Shown here in pieces: positions 28,005 to 35,879 of a stretch of DNA of 64,000 bases. Position 1 is the stretch's first letter, and every line of letters begins with the position of its first letter. The position numbers and the translations under genes were made by a program. Below the pieces are notes generated by a model. It did no database searches. It was not told where the DNA came from and saw only the letters and a program-made list of their open reading frames with translations. Source of the stretch: Flavobacterium sp. AED (GTDB taxonomy: Bacteria; Bacteroidota; Bacteroidia; Flavobacteriales; Flavobacteriaceae); assembly GCF_000812945.1 (NCBI RefSeq), contig NZ_JSYM01000001.1, forward strand, positions 310,001 through 374,000. The letters run 5' to 3'.

Positions 28005-28236
28005 ATCCTTTTGATTAGATTTTTACTTTAATCTGAATATCCAGAAGTACAAAAAAACATCCTACCAATGGATTATTTCTACTATCAAATTTAATCAATT
28101 TTTCGTTGTTAAAATCAGAATTTGGTGTTTATTATGAATGAATTAACCTCAAAATAGTTCCTCTTTTTAGAACTGATCAACAGAAGAATTTTGTTTTTCA
28201 TTTATAATTATTTTGCTAGTTTCATCGATAACGGTT

Positions 28237-28836
28237 TTACAATCCATTGGCAGAAACTTGTTGTTTGATGAATTCACTATCGGCTTTAATTTTTACTTCA
28301 TTACTAATCATTGGCGCAGGAAATTTTGGACCAATATCAAAATCTGAACGTTTTAGAATACCGCTAAACTGAAAACCTGCTGTAATTGCTTTTGATTGTG
28401 GATTTACTATCGTTCCTCGATACCACATATTAATAGTCACCGGCTTGGTAATTCCGTGTAGTGTGAGGTTGCCCATTAACTTGTATTTGCCTTTTTCTTT
28501 TCCGAGTTTTTTTATGGAGGTACTTTTAAAAGTCATTTTCGGATATTTTTCTACTTCAAAGAATTCAGCACTTCGCAAATGATTATCTCGCATTTCTACT
28601 TCGGTATTGATGGAAGCTACTTCTGTTGAAAGCTCAAAGATGGCATCACTAAAATCTGCTTTGTTAGCTGTAGCAGTTATTTCAAATGTTTTGAATAATC
28701 CGGCAATATCAGAAATACCATGATGTACGGTGCTAAAAGTTAGTTTTGAATGCATCGGATCTGCTTTCCATGTTGTTTGTGCCAATAGAAAAGTAGAGAA
28801 AAATAGGGTTACGATAATTACTGTTATTTTTTTCAT
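28237..28836 (-). CDS. YceI family periplasmic lipid-binding protein
   Basis: The 199-residue protein has a signal peptide (about 1-19, ending LLAQ) and an eight-stranded lipocalin-like YceI domain. Landmarks are WKADPMHSKLTFSTVHHG, FFEVEKYPKMTFKST, GNLTLHGITKPV and KRSDFDIG. YceI proteins bind polyisoprenoids or amphiphiles in the periplasm and are often induced by stress. It lies alone, 232 bases after the USP gene on the same strand. Confidence 0.9.
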   Translation of the reverse strand: MKKITVIIVTLFFSTFLLAQTTWKADPMHSKLTFSTVHHGISDIAGLFKTFEITATANKADFSDAIFELSTEVASINTEVEMRDNHLRSAEFFEVEKYPKMTFKSTSIKKLGKEKGKYKLMGNLTLHGITKPVTINMWYRGTIVNPQSKAITAGFQFSGILKRSDFDIGPKFPAPMISNEVKIKADSEFIKQQVSANGL

Positions 28837-29033
28837 GAACTTTAATTTTATGTATTGATGAAGATTTTTTGAAGTTTAAAATTTGATTGTAACCAATTGT
28901 TTTCTGGAATTCAGAAATATCTAAATTCAGGCCACAGTGGATTATAAATTTTAGAAATTTCGAATATCAAATTTAATCAATTATTTAATGCTGAAATTAA
29001 ATAAAATGTTTTATTTCAGTTGGTTATATAATT

Positions 29034-29060
29034 AAAAAAGCTCCAATTTGGAGCTTTTTA
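29034..29060 (-). terminator. Terminator after the reverse transcriptase gene
   Basis: The hairpin AAAAAGCTCCAA/TTGGAGCTTTTT lies 15 bases beyond the stop of the gene at 29075, and T-rich sequence follows. Confidence 0.82.
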
Positions 29061-29074
29061 TAAAAAATATTTTT

Positions 29075-30136
29075 TTAAATTGGAATCAATTCATCTTCCA
29101 TCGTTTTCAAGTCTTGTTTCTTTTTTAAGGCAATCAGTATGGTTTTGTAGCCTATAAATTCCTCATCTTTTGGATTTATTTGCAGTACAAAATTTATTTT
29201 CCCTAACAGATGCTCCAAATAATTTTTTTGGTCAATCTCTTTATATTCTCGGTGCTCCTCGAAACCAAATTTCTTAATATAATACATGGCTTGCCTTAAT
29301 TCATTGCGTTTATGAAATACTACCTGCGGTTTTTCATTGACGACAATGCCAATAACTGTTTGGCGTGTATTGGGCATCATCAGTTTGGTTTTGTTTTTAT
29401 TGATACGAAGATTTAATTTCCCAACGGTTTCAGTTACTTTATGGAGTAGCTTATTTTCGTCAAAATCTCCGGAAAAACTCAAATCGTCTGCATAACGGGT
29501 GAATCTTATTTTGTGTTGTTTGCAATAATCAGAAATCACGGCATCGGCTTTTTTGAAAATCAAATTCGAAAGATAGGGACTCGTTGGCGCACCTTGTGGT
29601 AAGCTTCCATCGCGGATGCATAATTTTGAAAGCAATTTCGAGACCATTTTAGAATATCCCAATTCAAGAAATTCTTTTTCAACGGCTTCAAAGCTAATAG
29701 ATGGAAAGAAATGTTCTAAATCCAGCGTGAAAACTTTGGGTTGGTTTTTATGAAATCTAAGGTTTTCAAGGATACTTATATTAGGTTTATATGCTTTCGC
29801 AAAAGGGCTAATGGGCACTTTATAAAGGATGTTTCTGAGAATCCAGATTTGGATTTCTTTCAAACTGGGAAGCGGCTCAGAAATAAGTCGTTTGCTGCCA
29901 TTTTTTTTTAAAATCTCAAAATCCCGATAATAGCGTTTGGGATAAAGAGCCGCTTTTTTTAAAAATTCTTTTTTGTATCCAACCAAAAGTGATAAATGGG
30001 TTGTATTATAAATTACAGGAACATCATGTGCAAATAAAACTTCAGCATAATCCAGACAGCGTTTAATATTCTGTTCTGAATAGCCTTTTTTCTGGGCATC
30101 GTGTGAAAAGGTCTCTTTGTATTGAATAAAATCCAT
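29075..30136 (-). CDS. Retron-type reverse transcriptase
   Basis: Retron reverse transcriptases copy part of their own adjacent RNA into a branched RNA-DNA molecule and usually work in phage defence. The 353-residue protein has all RT blocks: RLISEPLPSLKEIQIWIL, the first catalytic Asp D139 in FTLDLEHFFPSI, QGAPTSPYLSN (181-191) and the YADD centre (215-218) in RFTRYADDLSFSG. Retron-like features are N125...H129 (NLRFH, a variant of NAxxH), the VIGIVVN segment at 261 in the position of VTG, and no maturase domain. QGAPTSP rather than a DGR-type QGNPLSQ argues against a diversity-generating RT. A structured region and a 41-codon ORF lie directly upstream. No known effector is adjacent. Confidence 0.9.
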   Translation of the reverse strand: MDFIQYKETFSHDAQKKGYSEQNIKRCLDYAEVLFAHDVPVIYNTTHLSLLVGYKKEFLKKAALYPKRYYRDFEILKKNGSKRLISEPLPSLKEIQIWILRNILYKVPISPFAKAYKPNISILENLRFHKNQPKVFTLDLEHFFPSISFEAVEKEFLELGYSKMVSKLLSKLCIRDGSLPQGAPTSPYLSNLIFKKADAVISDYCKQHKIRFTRYADDLSFSGDFDENKLLHKVTETVGKLNLRINKNKTKLMMPNTRQTVIGIVVNEKPQVVFHKRNELRQAMYYIKKFGFEEHREYKEIDQKNYLEHLLGKINFVLQINPKDEEFIGYKTILIALKKKQDLKTMEDELIPI

Positions 30137-30149
30137 AAGGTTAAATCGT

Positions 30150-30321
30150 TAATGGAGTAGGGACTTTTATGTCCCTAACCCCAATTAAGAATACCGGTTT
30201 GAAAGTTCGGAGCTCTGCGGAGAATCTTTTAAACCTGGTGCTTGAAAGAGCATTCAATTACAGAACAGTGACTCACAGCTCCGTCGCTAGCCTAAACTAG
30301 CAAATTTCTTTGGGAAATGAA
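30150..30321 (-). ncRNA. Putative retron msr-msd RNA region
   Basis: The 185 bases between the small ORF and the RT gene contain a chain of hairpins on the RT strand. They are GCTAG/CTAGC (30286-30301), a stem around 30263-30281, TTGAA/TTCAA (30242-30257), a long stem of about 12 pairs with a 20-base loop (30193-30239), and TAGGGAC/GTCCCTA (30158-30177). A TAGCGACGG segment just after the first hairpin resembles the conserved AGC priming site of retron RNAs. An alternative 7-bp long-range pairing joins 30208-30214 with 30277-30283. Position and structure fit an msr-msd; the ends and the a1/a2 stem are not resolved. Confidence 0.65.
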
Positions 30322-30447
30322 CTAAAAGAACAATTCATCCTGACTGGGAAGAAATACTGTTTTTCGATCCAATTTCGGGATTTTACTGTCGAAATCCTTT
30401 TGGATCCATTCCTCTTTTTTTTTGGTTTTTATTCGATTCGGTTCCAT
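30322..30447 (-). CDS. 41-codon ORF upstream of the retron-like RNA
   Basis: This ORF runs from the ATG at 30447 to the TAG ending at 30322. The product starts MEPNRIKTKKKEEW, contains KDFDSKIPKLDRK and ends LPSQDELFF. It is very basic at the N-terminus and acidic and aromatic at the end, with no membrane helix. The RT-strand RNA region begins right after its stop. The 185 bases upstream (30448-30632) are AT-rich with no other ORF I can support and could hold the promoter. It may be a retron accessory protein or toxin, or simply a leader; I do not recognise it. Confidence 0.5.
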   Translation of the reverse strand: MEPNRIKTKKKEEWIQKDFDSKIPKLDRKTVFLPSQDELFF

Positions 30448-30632
30448 TTTTTTAAATTCTAAATTATTTTTCATAAAACATTTAAAACGCTTGTTTTTAA
30501 TGTTTTACATATATAAAGTTACAAAAAATATTATATAAAAGGATTGATTCATATAATTTTTTTAAACAGTTTTTTCGTCTTTTTAGCACGAGTTAATCTT
30601 TTTAAACTTCTTATAAATTACGAGTTATCATG

Positions 30633-31787
30633 TTAAGTATAGAAACGTTTATAAGGGGTGTACGTGATCAGTATTTCGATTAGTCGAGTAATAAAATACG
30701 AGAACAGATTAATAAATTTAGAAAAGAAATGGGTTTTTATTTCTAACGATTCAAGGGTTATAGGTTCACATTTGACAATGATTTGGTTGAGGTGGGATTG
30801 ATACATTTTAGAAAATACAGTAGAATTTATTTCAACGTTCATTTCCACACTTCCATACGAACTTAAATTATTCAAATTAAAGGAGCCTATAGTAGTCCAA
30901 TAGCCATCAATTACAGCTGATTTTCCATGTAAAATAGATTGATTCCATTCGTATAATTCTATATTATAATGCAACAGTTTGTTATAAAGAAAACAAGTTG
31001 CGCGCCGTGTCATGGGAAGATCTGAAATACCCGATAAAATTAATTTAATTTTCACATTGTTTTTAGATGCTTTATTTAACGCTTTAATGATTCGAATTCC
31101 GGGAAGGAAATAACTTCCCACGATGATTATCTCTTTTTTTGCATGGCAAATGGATTTGATATACCCATCACAAATCTCATTTTTTCTTTTTAGCCAATCA
31201 TTTTGAATGATACGGACCAAGGCATCTTCCTGAACATGAAAGACCGATTTTATTTTTTTGCTGCTTACCCGTTTTTTCTTAAAATAAATGTTCCTGCAAA
31301 GTTCCTGAAGCGGCTGGGCAATTGTACCATTTAATTGAACGGCATAATCAAGCCAAGGCGCTTCAGTTGGCGTACCACAGTATTTGTCGGCAATATTTAT
31401 TCCGCCTATTAGTGCAATTTTTGCATCAGCGACTATTACTTTTTGATGCAATCTTCTACCTAGGTAAAAAGTATAGGCTGAAAATAAAGGGGCAAAAAAA
31501 CGAATATTTATTCCGCATTGTCTAAGCTCCTCTATTATATCAGAAGGAAACGATAAAGAGCCTAAACCATCTAAAAGAATGAAAATTTTAACCTGACGCG
31601 AAGCCGCTTCTTTTATTGCCGCAATAATTCTTTTTCCTGTTGCATCATTTTCAAAAAGATACATTTGAATATGAAGTTCAATCTGGGAATTATGAATAAT
31701 TGTTTCCAATCTTGAAAAATAATCTTCGCCGCTATAAACAAGCTCCAAGCTTTTAGGAGCAATACGGCTAATTTTACTTTCCATCAT
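30633..31787 (-). CDS. Phospholipase D family protein (cardiolipin-synthase-like)
   Basis: The 384-residue protein carries both HKD motifs: H114-x-K116-x4-D121 in LHQKVIVADAKIALIGG and H287-x-K289-x4-D294 in LHGKSAVIDGYWTTIGS. This is the two-motif layout of cardiolipin synthases and related PLD enzymes, which transfer phosphatidyl groups. A hydrophobic stretch near the C-terminus (about 352-372) may anchor it. There is no N-terminal double helix as in classical ClsA. It overlaps the M50 protease gene by 14 bases, so it belongs to that transcript rather than to the retron downstream. Confidence 0.85.
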   Translation of the reverse strand: MMESKISRIAPKSLELVYSGEDYFSRLETIIHNSQIELHIQMYLFENDATGKRIIAAIKEAASRQVKIFILLDGLGSLSFPSDIIEELRQCGINIRFFAPLFSAYTFYLGRRLHQKVIVADAKIALIGGINIADKYCGTPTEAPWLDYAVQLNGTIAQPLQELCRNIYFKKKRVSSKKIKSVFHVQEDALVRIIQNDWLKRKNEICDGYIKSICHAKKEIIIVGSYFLPGIRIIKALNKASKNNVKIKLILSGISDLPMTRRATCFLYNKLLHYNIELYEWNQSILHGKSAVIDGYWTTIGSFNLNNLSSYGSVEMNVEINSTVFSKMYQSHLNQIIVKCEPITLESLEIKTHFFSKFINLFSYFITRLIEILITYTPYKRFYT

Positions 31788-32877
31788 GGGCTTTTTTTAT
31801 TTTAACTTCATTAATCAGAATGAATTCCAAAAGATTTTCAATGTCCAAAGTTCCTATGAGTTGATTGTTTTCCATAACGAGCATTAATGTTGATTTATTT
31901 TGCTGGATTAGCTCAAAAACGTTTTCCAAAAGGGAATTGCTTTCGAGGATAATTAAATTTCGATCCATGACATTGTATATAAATTCATCATCTCCTTTTT
32001 TAGAAAGTGCCATTATTATTTGGTCCCGATTCAGTGTTCCTACAGGAATGTTATTTTCAGTAATCAAAAAATTCTTGTTTTGGCTGTCCAGAAGCAATTC
32101 TACTGCTTTTTTTATTTTTTCATCTGTATCTATTGTCTGATAATCTTTCATAACCACATCTTGGACTTTAAATCCTTTCAACATGAATTTTGATTCTGTA
32201 TAATCAGCTTCAATTTGTGCGCCTATAATAACAAATATACCTATGAAAATCAAAAAAGGAGAGGTGAAAAAACCTAAAATAATAAAAGCCATTGCCAGAA
32301 ATTGACCAATACGAGCTGCAATTCTGGTTGCAACATTTCGGGGAAGTTTAAAGGACAATAACGCCCGTAAGACTCTACCGCCATCCATAGGAAATGCAGG
32401 AATTAAATTGAAAATTGCCAACCAAAAATTAACTAAAAAGAAGTTCAGAAAGAAATTATTGGCATTGACGCCATTAGATAATTCTGTCATCAATTTATCT
32501 GTATTGTCAGGAATCGAAATAAAAAATGCCGTTATAAATGCCAATGTAATATTTACTAATGGTCCCGCAAAAGCAACTATTAATTCTTCTAATGGTTTTT
32601 CGGGAATTCTTTCTAATCGTGCTAATCCTCCAATGGGTAAAAGGGTGATGTCCTTAGTTTTTATATTATAGTTTTTTGCAGCCAGCGCATGTCCTAATTC
32701 ATGCAGTAAAACAGTAATAAAAATGCATAAGATAAATACAACAGACCAAATTATTTGTGCGGTATTTTGGCCTGATTTGTAGTTCATAAAAATGATGAAC
32801 AGAATAAGTAATGAAAATGTCCAGTGAATAAATATTCCAATACCGGCTACTTTTCCGAGTTTGAATGATCCTTTCAT
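31774..32877 (-). CDS. M50-family site-2 protease with CBS domains
   Basis: This intramembrane zinc metalloprotease cuts membrane-bound regulators. I chose the ATG at 32877 (MKGSFKLGKVAGIGIFIHW), the usual family beginning; the frame also opens at 32901. In the longer numbering, helices surround the zinc motif HELGH (67-71) and the second motif NLIPAFPMDGGR. After the last helix, two CBS domains (about 245-365) should bind adenine nucleotides and adjust activity. This M50-CBS type is often encoded in stress and energy-starvation clusters, which fits here. Confidence 0.87.
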   Translation of the reverse strand: MKGSFKLGKVAGIGIFIHWTFSLLILFIIFMNYKSGQNTAQIIWSVVFILCIFITVLLHELGHALAAKNYNIKTKDITLLPIGGLARLERIPEKPLEELIVAFAGPLVNITLAFITAFFISIPDNTDKLMTELSNGVNANNFFLNFFLVNFWLAIFNLIPAFPMDGGRVLRALLSFKLPRNVATRIAARIGQFLAMAFIILGFFTSPFLIFIGIFVIIGAQIEADYTESKFMLKGFKVQDVVMKDYQTIDTDEKIKKAVELLLDSQNKNFLITENNIPVGTLNRDQIIMALSKKGDDEFIYNVMDRNLIILESNSLLENVFELIQQNKSTLMLVMENNQLIGTLDIENLLEFILINEVKIKKAHDGK

Positions 32878-32977
32878 CTTTTGAATTTTTAATACTATCA
32901 ATCATAGTATGATTAGAAAAAAATAAGCAAATAATAAAAATCAATAGTTTGTATTCGTTTTAAAATAGTAAGCCTCT

Positions 32978-33967
32978 TTAGTTTACTTCATTTTCAGAAA
33001 TACCATTATATGCCCAAGCATTCAAATTTGCAATAGTAGTATGGGCGATTCCTTCTAATGCTTCATTAGTTAAAAAACCTTGGTGTCCAGTAATTATCAC
33101 ATTAGGATAGGAGCGGAGTTTTAGAAATAAAGCATCACTTACGGAAGCATTAGTATGATCCTGAAAAAATATCGGTTTCTCCTTTTCATAAACATCCAAA
33201 CCCGCTGCGGCGATAGTTTTATTTTCAATAGCTTCTAATAAATCTTCGGAGTTTACAATACCTCCACGAGCCGTATTGATAAAAACAACTCCTTTTTTCA
33301 TTTGTGAAAAAGTCGTTTTGTTAAACAAATGATAAGTCGTTTCGTTCAGTAAATAATGAACAGAAATCACATCAGAATTTGCGCATAAATCCTCTATTGA
33401 GACATAGGAAATAGGGATTTCTTTCATTAGTTCTTTGTTTTCCTGTATATCAAAAGCTAAAATTTTACAACCAAAACCATGCATAACTCGTGCAAAAGCA
33501 GCCCCTATTTTACCAGTACCAACGATACCTATTGTTTTTCCATGCAAATCAAAACCTACTAAATGATCCAAACGATAATCACCATTTTGCATTAACGTCT
33601 GACCTAAAACCAGTTTTCTGTTTAAAGCCAATAGGAGAGCAACGGCAAGTTCAGCGATGGCATAAGGTGAATATTTAGGCACGTTTGCCACTTTTATTGC
33701 CAGAGATTTGGCTCTTGCTAAATCTACATGGTCGTAACCTACAGAACGCAGTGCAATGTATTTCACACCGAAAGTATATAGTTTTTTCAATATAACTTCT
33801 GAAGCCTCATCAGAGGTGAAAAGCGAAACGGCATCAAACCCTTTGGCAAGATTTACGGTGCTTTCATTCAAAGGTTGCTCCGTAAAAACCAACTCGTGAT
33901 TACCATGGGCCGCTTTTTCCAAAAAAGGTCTGTCGAAACCAAATATACTATAAACTAATACTTTCAT
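32978..33967 (-). CDS. D-2-hydroxyacid dehydrogenase (D-lactate dehydrogenase-like)
   Basis: This NAD-dependent enzyme interconverts D-lactate or a similar hydroxyacid with the keto acid. The 329 residues have the Rossmann motif GIVGTGKIG (near 148), SVGYDHVDL with YSPYAIAE before it, the catalytic Arg in NTARGGIV, and the acid/base His in ITGHQGFLT. The YSIFGFDR start and HQGFLTNEA motif fit fermentative D-LDH (ldhA type). With PEP synthase and an E2 acyltransferase close by, it points to pyruvate handling under low oxygen. Confidence 0.85.
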   Translation of the reverse strand: MKVLVYSIFGFDRPFLEKAAHGNHELVFTEQPLNESTVNLAKGFDAVSLFTSDEASEVILKKLYTFGVKYIALRSVGYDHVDLARAKSLAIKVANVPKYSPYAIAELAVALLLALNRKLVLGQTLMQNGDYRLDHLVGFDLHGKTIGIVGTGKIGAAFARVMHGFGCKILAFDIQENKELMKEIPISYVSIEDLCANSDVISVHYLLNETTYHLFNKTTFSQMKKGVVFINTARGGIVNSEDLLEAIENKTIAAAGLDVYEKEKPIFFQDHTNASVSDALFLKLRSYPNVIITGHQGFLTNEALEGIAHTTIANLNAWAYNGISENEVN

Positions 33968-34020
33968 TTTTGTTTTTTTATCTGAAATATAGGTGATTAA
34001 TGATGGTAATATAGTGATTT

Positions 34021-34203
34021 TTAGATAATCTGATCTAGATTTTCATTAAACGCAACGATGAATTGTAGTGAATCATAAGAATCTATATGGAGTGCTGTTC
34101 TATTATTTTTATCGGATATCAATTCCGAGGATTCCGAATGAAGAGCAATGTTTTTTAGTAATTGAAAAAATAATATTTTTAGATTTTCAGGGATTATAAT
34201 AAT
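34021..34203 (-). other. Open frame without a start codon, possible gene remnant
   Basis: A 60-codon frame runs from just after a stop inside the E2 gene's end to TAA at 34021. It has no ATG, GTG or early TTG. The residues (for example SSELISDKNNRTALHIDSYD) look protein-like rather than random. It may be a remnant, or a gene using a rare ATT start. I cannot name it. Confidence 0.2.
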
Positions 34204-35486
34204 TCAGGATTTTGTAAATGTTTGTTTAAAGTAATTAAAAATCGGCTGCCTATTAATCCATCCGTAGCACGATGATCTCCTGCCAGTGTCACGTTTACGA
34301 AAGGACAAATACCAATCATACCATTTTCGGCATGAGGTTGTTCCAAAATATTTCCAAAACCAATAATTGCAACCTGTGGAGGATGAATGATTCCGAAAAT
34401 AGAATCGGCTCCTCCATCACTAATATTCGTTATTGTTATAGTCGAATCATTCCATTCTGAACTTTGTAACCGCATGGCTCTTGCTCTTGGAATAATCTCA
34501 TTTAATGCATCCATTATTTCATCAACATTTTTCTTGTCAACCTGATGAATGGCAGGAACAATTATGCCGCCAGTGCGAAGTGATACGACAAAACCAATAT
34601 TGATATCTTTCTTTAGTTGTAAACCGTTATCCCAAATTGCATTCAAATCCGGAAATTCAAGAAGCGATTTTGCCGTTGCTTTTATCATTAATGCTACAGG
34701 CAGTAATTGTTTTTTTACCACACGATGCTCGTTTGCAATTTGTAACCAAGCTAATGTATTTGTAAGATTAATTTTTTTTTCCAAATAATAATGTGGAATT
34801 TCCCTTTTAGATTTGCTCATTGCTGCAGCTACTGCAGTACGTATTCCTTCAGCAGTATTCCCTTGTTTATCAGATTCATCAGGTAGTATCTCCGTGTTTT
34901 CTATTTCAATTTTTTCAATCGTATTATCCACATTATCTTTGGTAATGGCTACATCGGGTTCTGTTTCTGTTGTTTTTAAAGTATCAATAAGGTTGCCATC
35001 AGCTTCAATTTTTTCAATCGTATTATCTACATCATCTTTGGTAATAGCTACATTGGGTTCAGTTTCTGTTGTTTTTTGAAAGCCAATAGGGTTATCGTCA
35101 ATACTTCTCTGGTATAATGGAGATTCTTTGATAGGTGTTTCTTCCACTTTTGGAACGTAAATTGGTTCCGTTTCTTTTTCTTCTATCGGTTGTAATGGTA
35201 TCGATTCTTGTTCAGGAATTTTTTCTTCTATTTTTGTTTCCAATGCAACTACGCTTGGATTTATTAATGCCATTACGGTTCCCACGGGAATTTTGGCACC
35301 TTCTTTAATGAGCAATTCTGCAATGGTTCCTTCTTCAAATATTTCAATTTCAATCAGTTCTTTCTGTGTTTCCACTTCGGCAATAATATCCCCTCGCTTC
35401 ACGGTATCTCCTGGTTTTTTTTTCCATTCGATTAGTGTAGCATCTTCCATATCCGCGCCCAAACTGGGCATTAGAAATTCAATCAT
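34194..35486 (-). CDS. Dihydrolipoamide acyltransferase (E2) with atypical linker
   Basis: E2 is the core of 2-oxoacid dehydrogenase complexes and transfers the acyl group from lipoyl-lysine to CoA. The 430-residue protein has one lipoyl domain (1-75; lipoyl K42 in ETQKELIEIE). An acidic linker follows (80-205), then the catalytic domain (210-430) with the HRATDG form of the HxxxDG motif. A recognisable E1/E3-binding domain is missing; only SPLYQRSI hints at a decayed one. The linker holds a 25-residue direct duplication. Only a relic of E1 beta lies upstream, overlapping this start by 8 bases, so this E2 may have lost its local partner. Confidence 0.82.
   Translation of the reverse strand: MIEFLMPSLGADMEDATLIEWKKKPGDTVKRGDIIAEVETQKELIEIEIFEEGTIAELLIKEGAKIPVGTVMALINPSVVALETKIEEKIPEQESIPLQPIEEKETEPIYVPKVEETPIKESPLYQRSIDDNPIGFQKTTETEPNVAITKDDVDNTIEKIEADGNLIDTLKTTETEPDVAITKDNVDNTIEKIEIENTEILPDESDKQGNTAEGIRTAVAAAMSKSKREIPHYYLEKKINLTNTLAWLQIANEHRVVKKQLLPVALMIKATAKSLLEFPDLNAIWDNGLQLKKDINIGFVVSLRTGGIIVPAIHQVDKKNVDEIMDALNEIIPRARAMRLQSSEWNDSTITITNISDGGADSIFGIIHPPQVAIIGFGNILEQPHAENGMIGICPFVNVTLAGDHRATDGLIGSRFLITLNKHLQNPELL
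34905..35078. repeat. In-frame direct duplication inside the E2 linker
   Basis: Bases 34905-34979 and 35004-35078 are near-identical copies with a 99-base period. They encode two copies of a TTETEP-VAITKD-VDNTIEKIE unit with a few substitutions, which shows recent expansion of the linker. Confidence 0.85.
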
Positions 35487-35640
35487 GGCGTATCATTTTT
35501 TTTACTGTATTAATAATTTTTTTTCTTTGAGGAATTGTAGCTCTTTCAAGATATACAGCGTAGGGAATAGGAACTTCTATGCCATACAATCGTTGAATAA
35601 ACGTATCCAAATCATAAAAAGCTCCCATAATCTTTCTCAT
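35479..35640 (-). pseudogene. Remnant of a 2-oxoacid dehydrogenase E1 beta subunit gene (C-terminal end)
   Basis: The frame from 35640 to the TGA at 35479 encodes about 53 residues. GAFYDLDTFIQRLYGIEVP, PIPYAVYLERATIPQ and a lysine-rich end match the C-terminal end of E1 beta subunits, which show F-D-Y-L-D-A-P, DVPMPYA and LE...LP. Similarity continues upstream in the same frame for about 15 more codons before a stop. The stop overlaps the E2 start by 8 bases, as expected for an E1 beta-E2 operon. The rest of E1 is gone. Confidence 0.75.
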
Positions 35641-35762
35641 AATCTTTGTGTTAATTTGAGAGTAAATACTGACGGAACACCAGGCATCTCATATAATAAG
35701 CACACGAAGGATTTTAGTCACTAAAACAAAAAAGTTTTTCATAAAACCAGTAAATCGATTAC

Positions 35763-35879
35763 TTCTGCATCAATCCTAACTGTTGCTCCTTATTTTGCGA
35801 AAGCTAAAGCAGTGGTTTCTCTAATTCCGGATGAACTACCAGTTTCAACAGCTATTTTATTTTTGAATGTTGTTTCCAT
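35763..35879 (-). pseudogene. Remnant of a short-chain dehydrogenase gene (N-terminal end)
   Basis: From the ATG at 35879, 29 codons encode METTFKNKIAV, then ETGSSSGIRETTALAFAK, then a TAA, and the same frame continues with GATVRIDAE. This is the Rossmann start of an SDR enzyme (TGGSSGIG...A.AFAK.GA.V). The second glycine of the cofactor loop has become Arg, and a stop breaks the frame. It overlaps the end of the PEP synthase gene by 23 bases. The gene is dead. Confidence 0.75.

Noticed and set aside
29075..30136. RT considered as a group II intron or diversity-generating element
   Set aside because: No maturase domain and no intron RNA are seen; the motif is QGAPTSP rather than a DGR type; no template/variable repeat pair was noticed nearby.
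30633..31787. Phospholipase D considered as the retron effector
   Set aside because: It overlaps the M50 protease gene upstream, looks like a cardiolipin-synthase-type enzyme, and is 185 bases from the small ORF. Nothing ties it to the RT.
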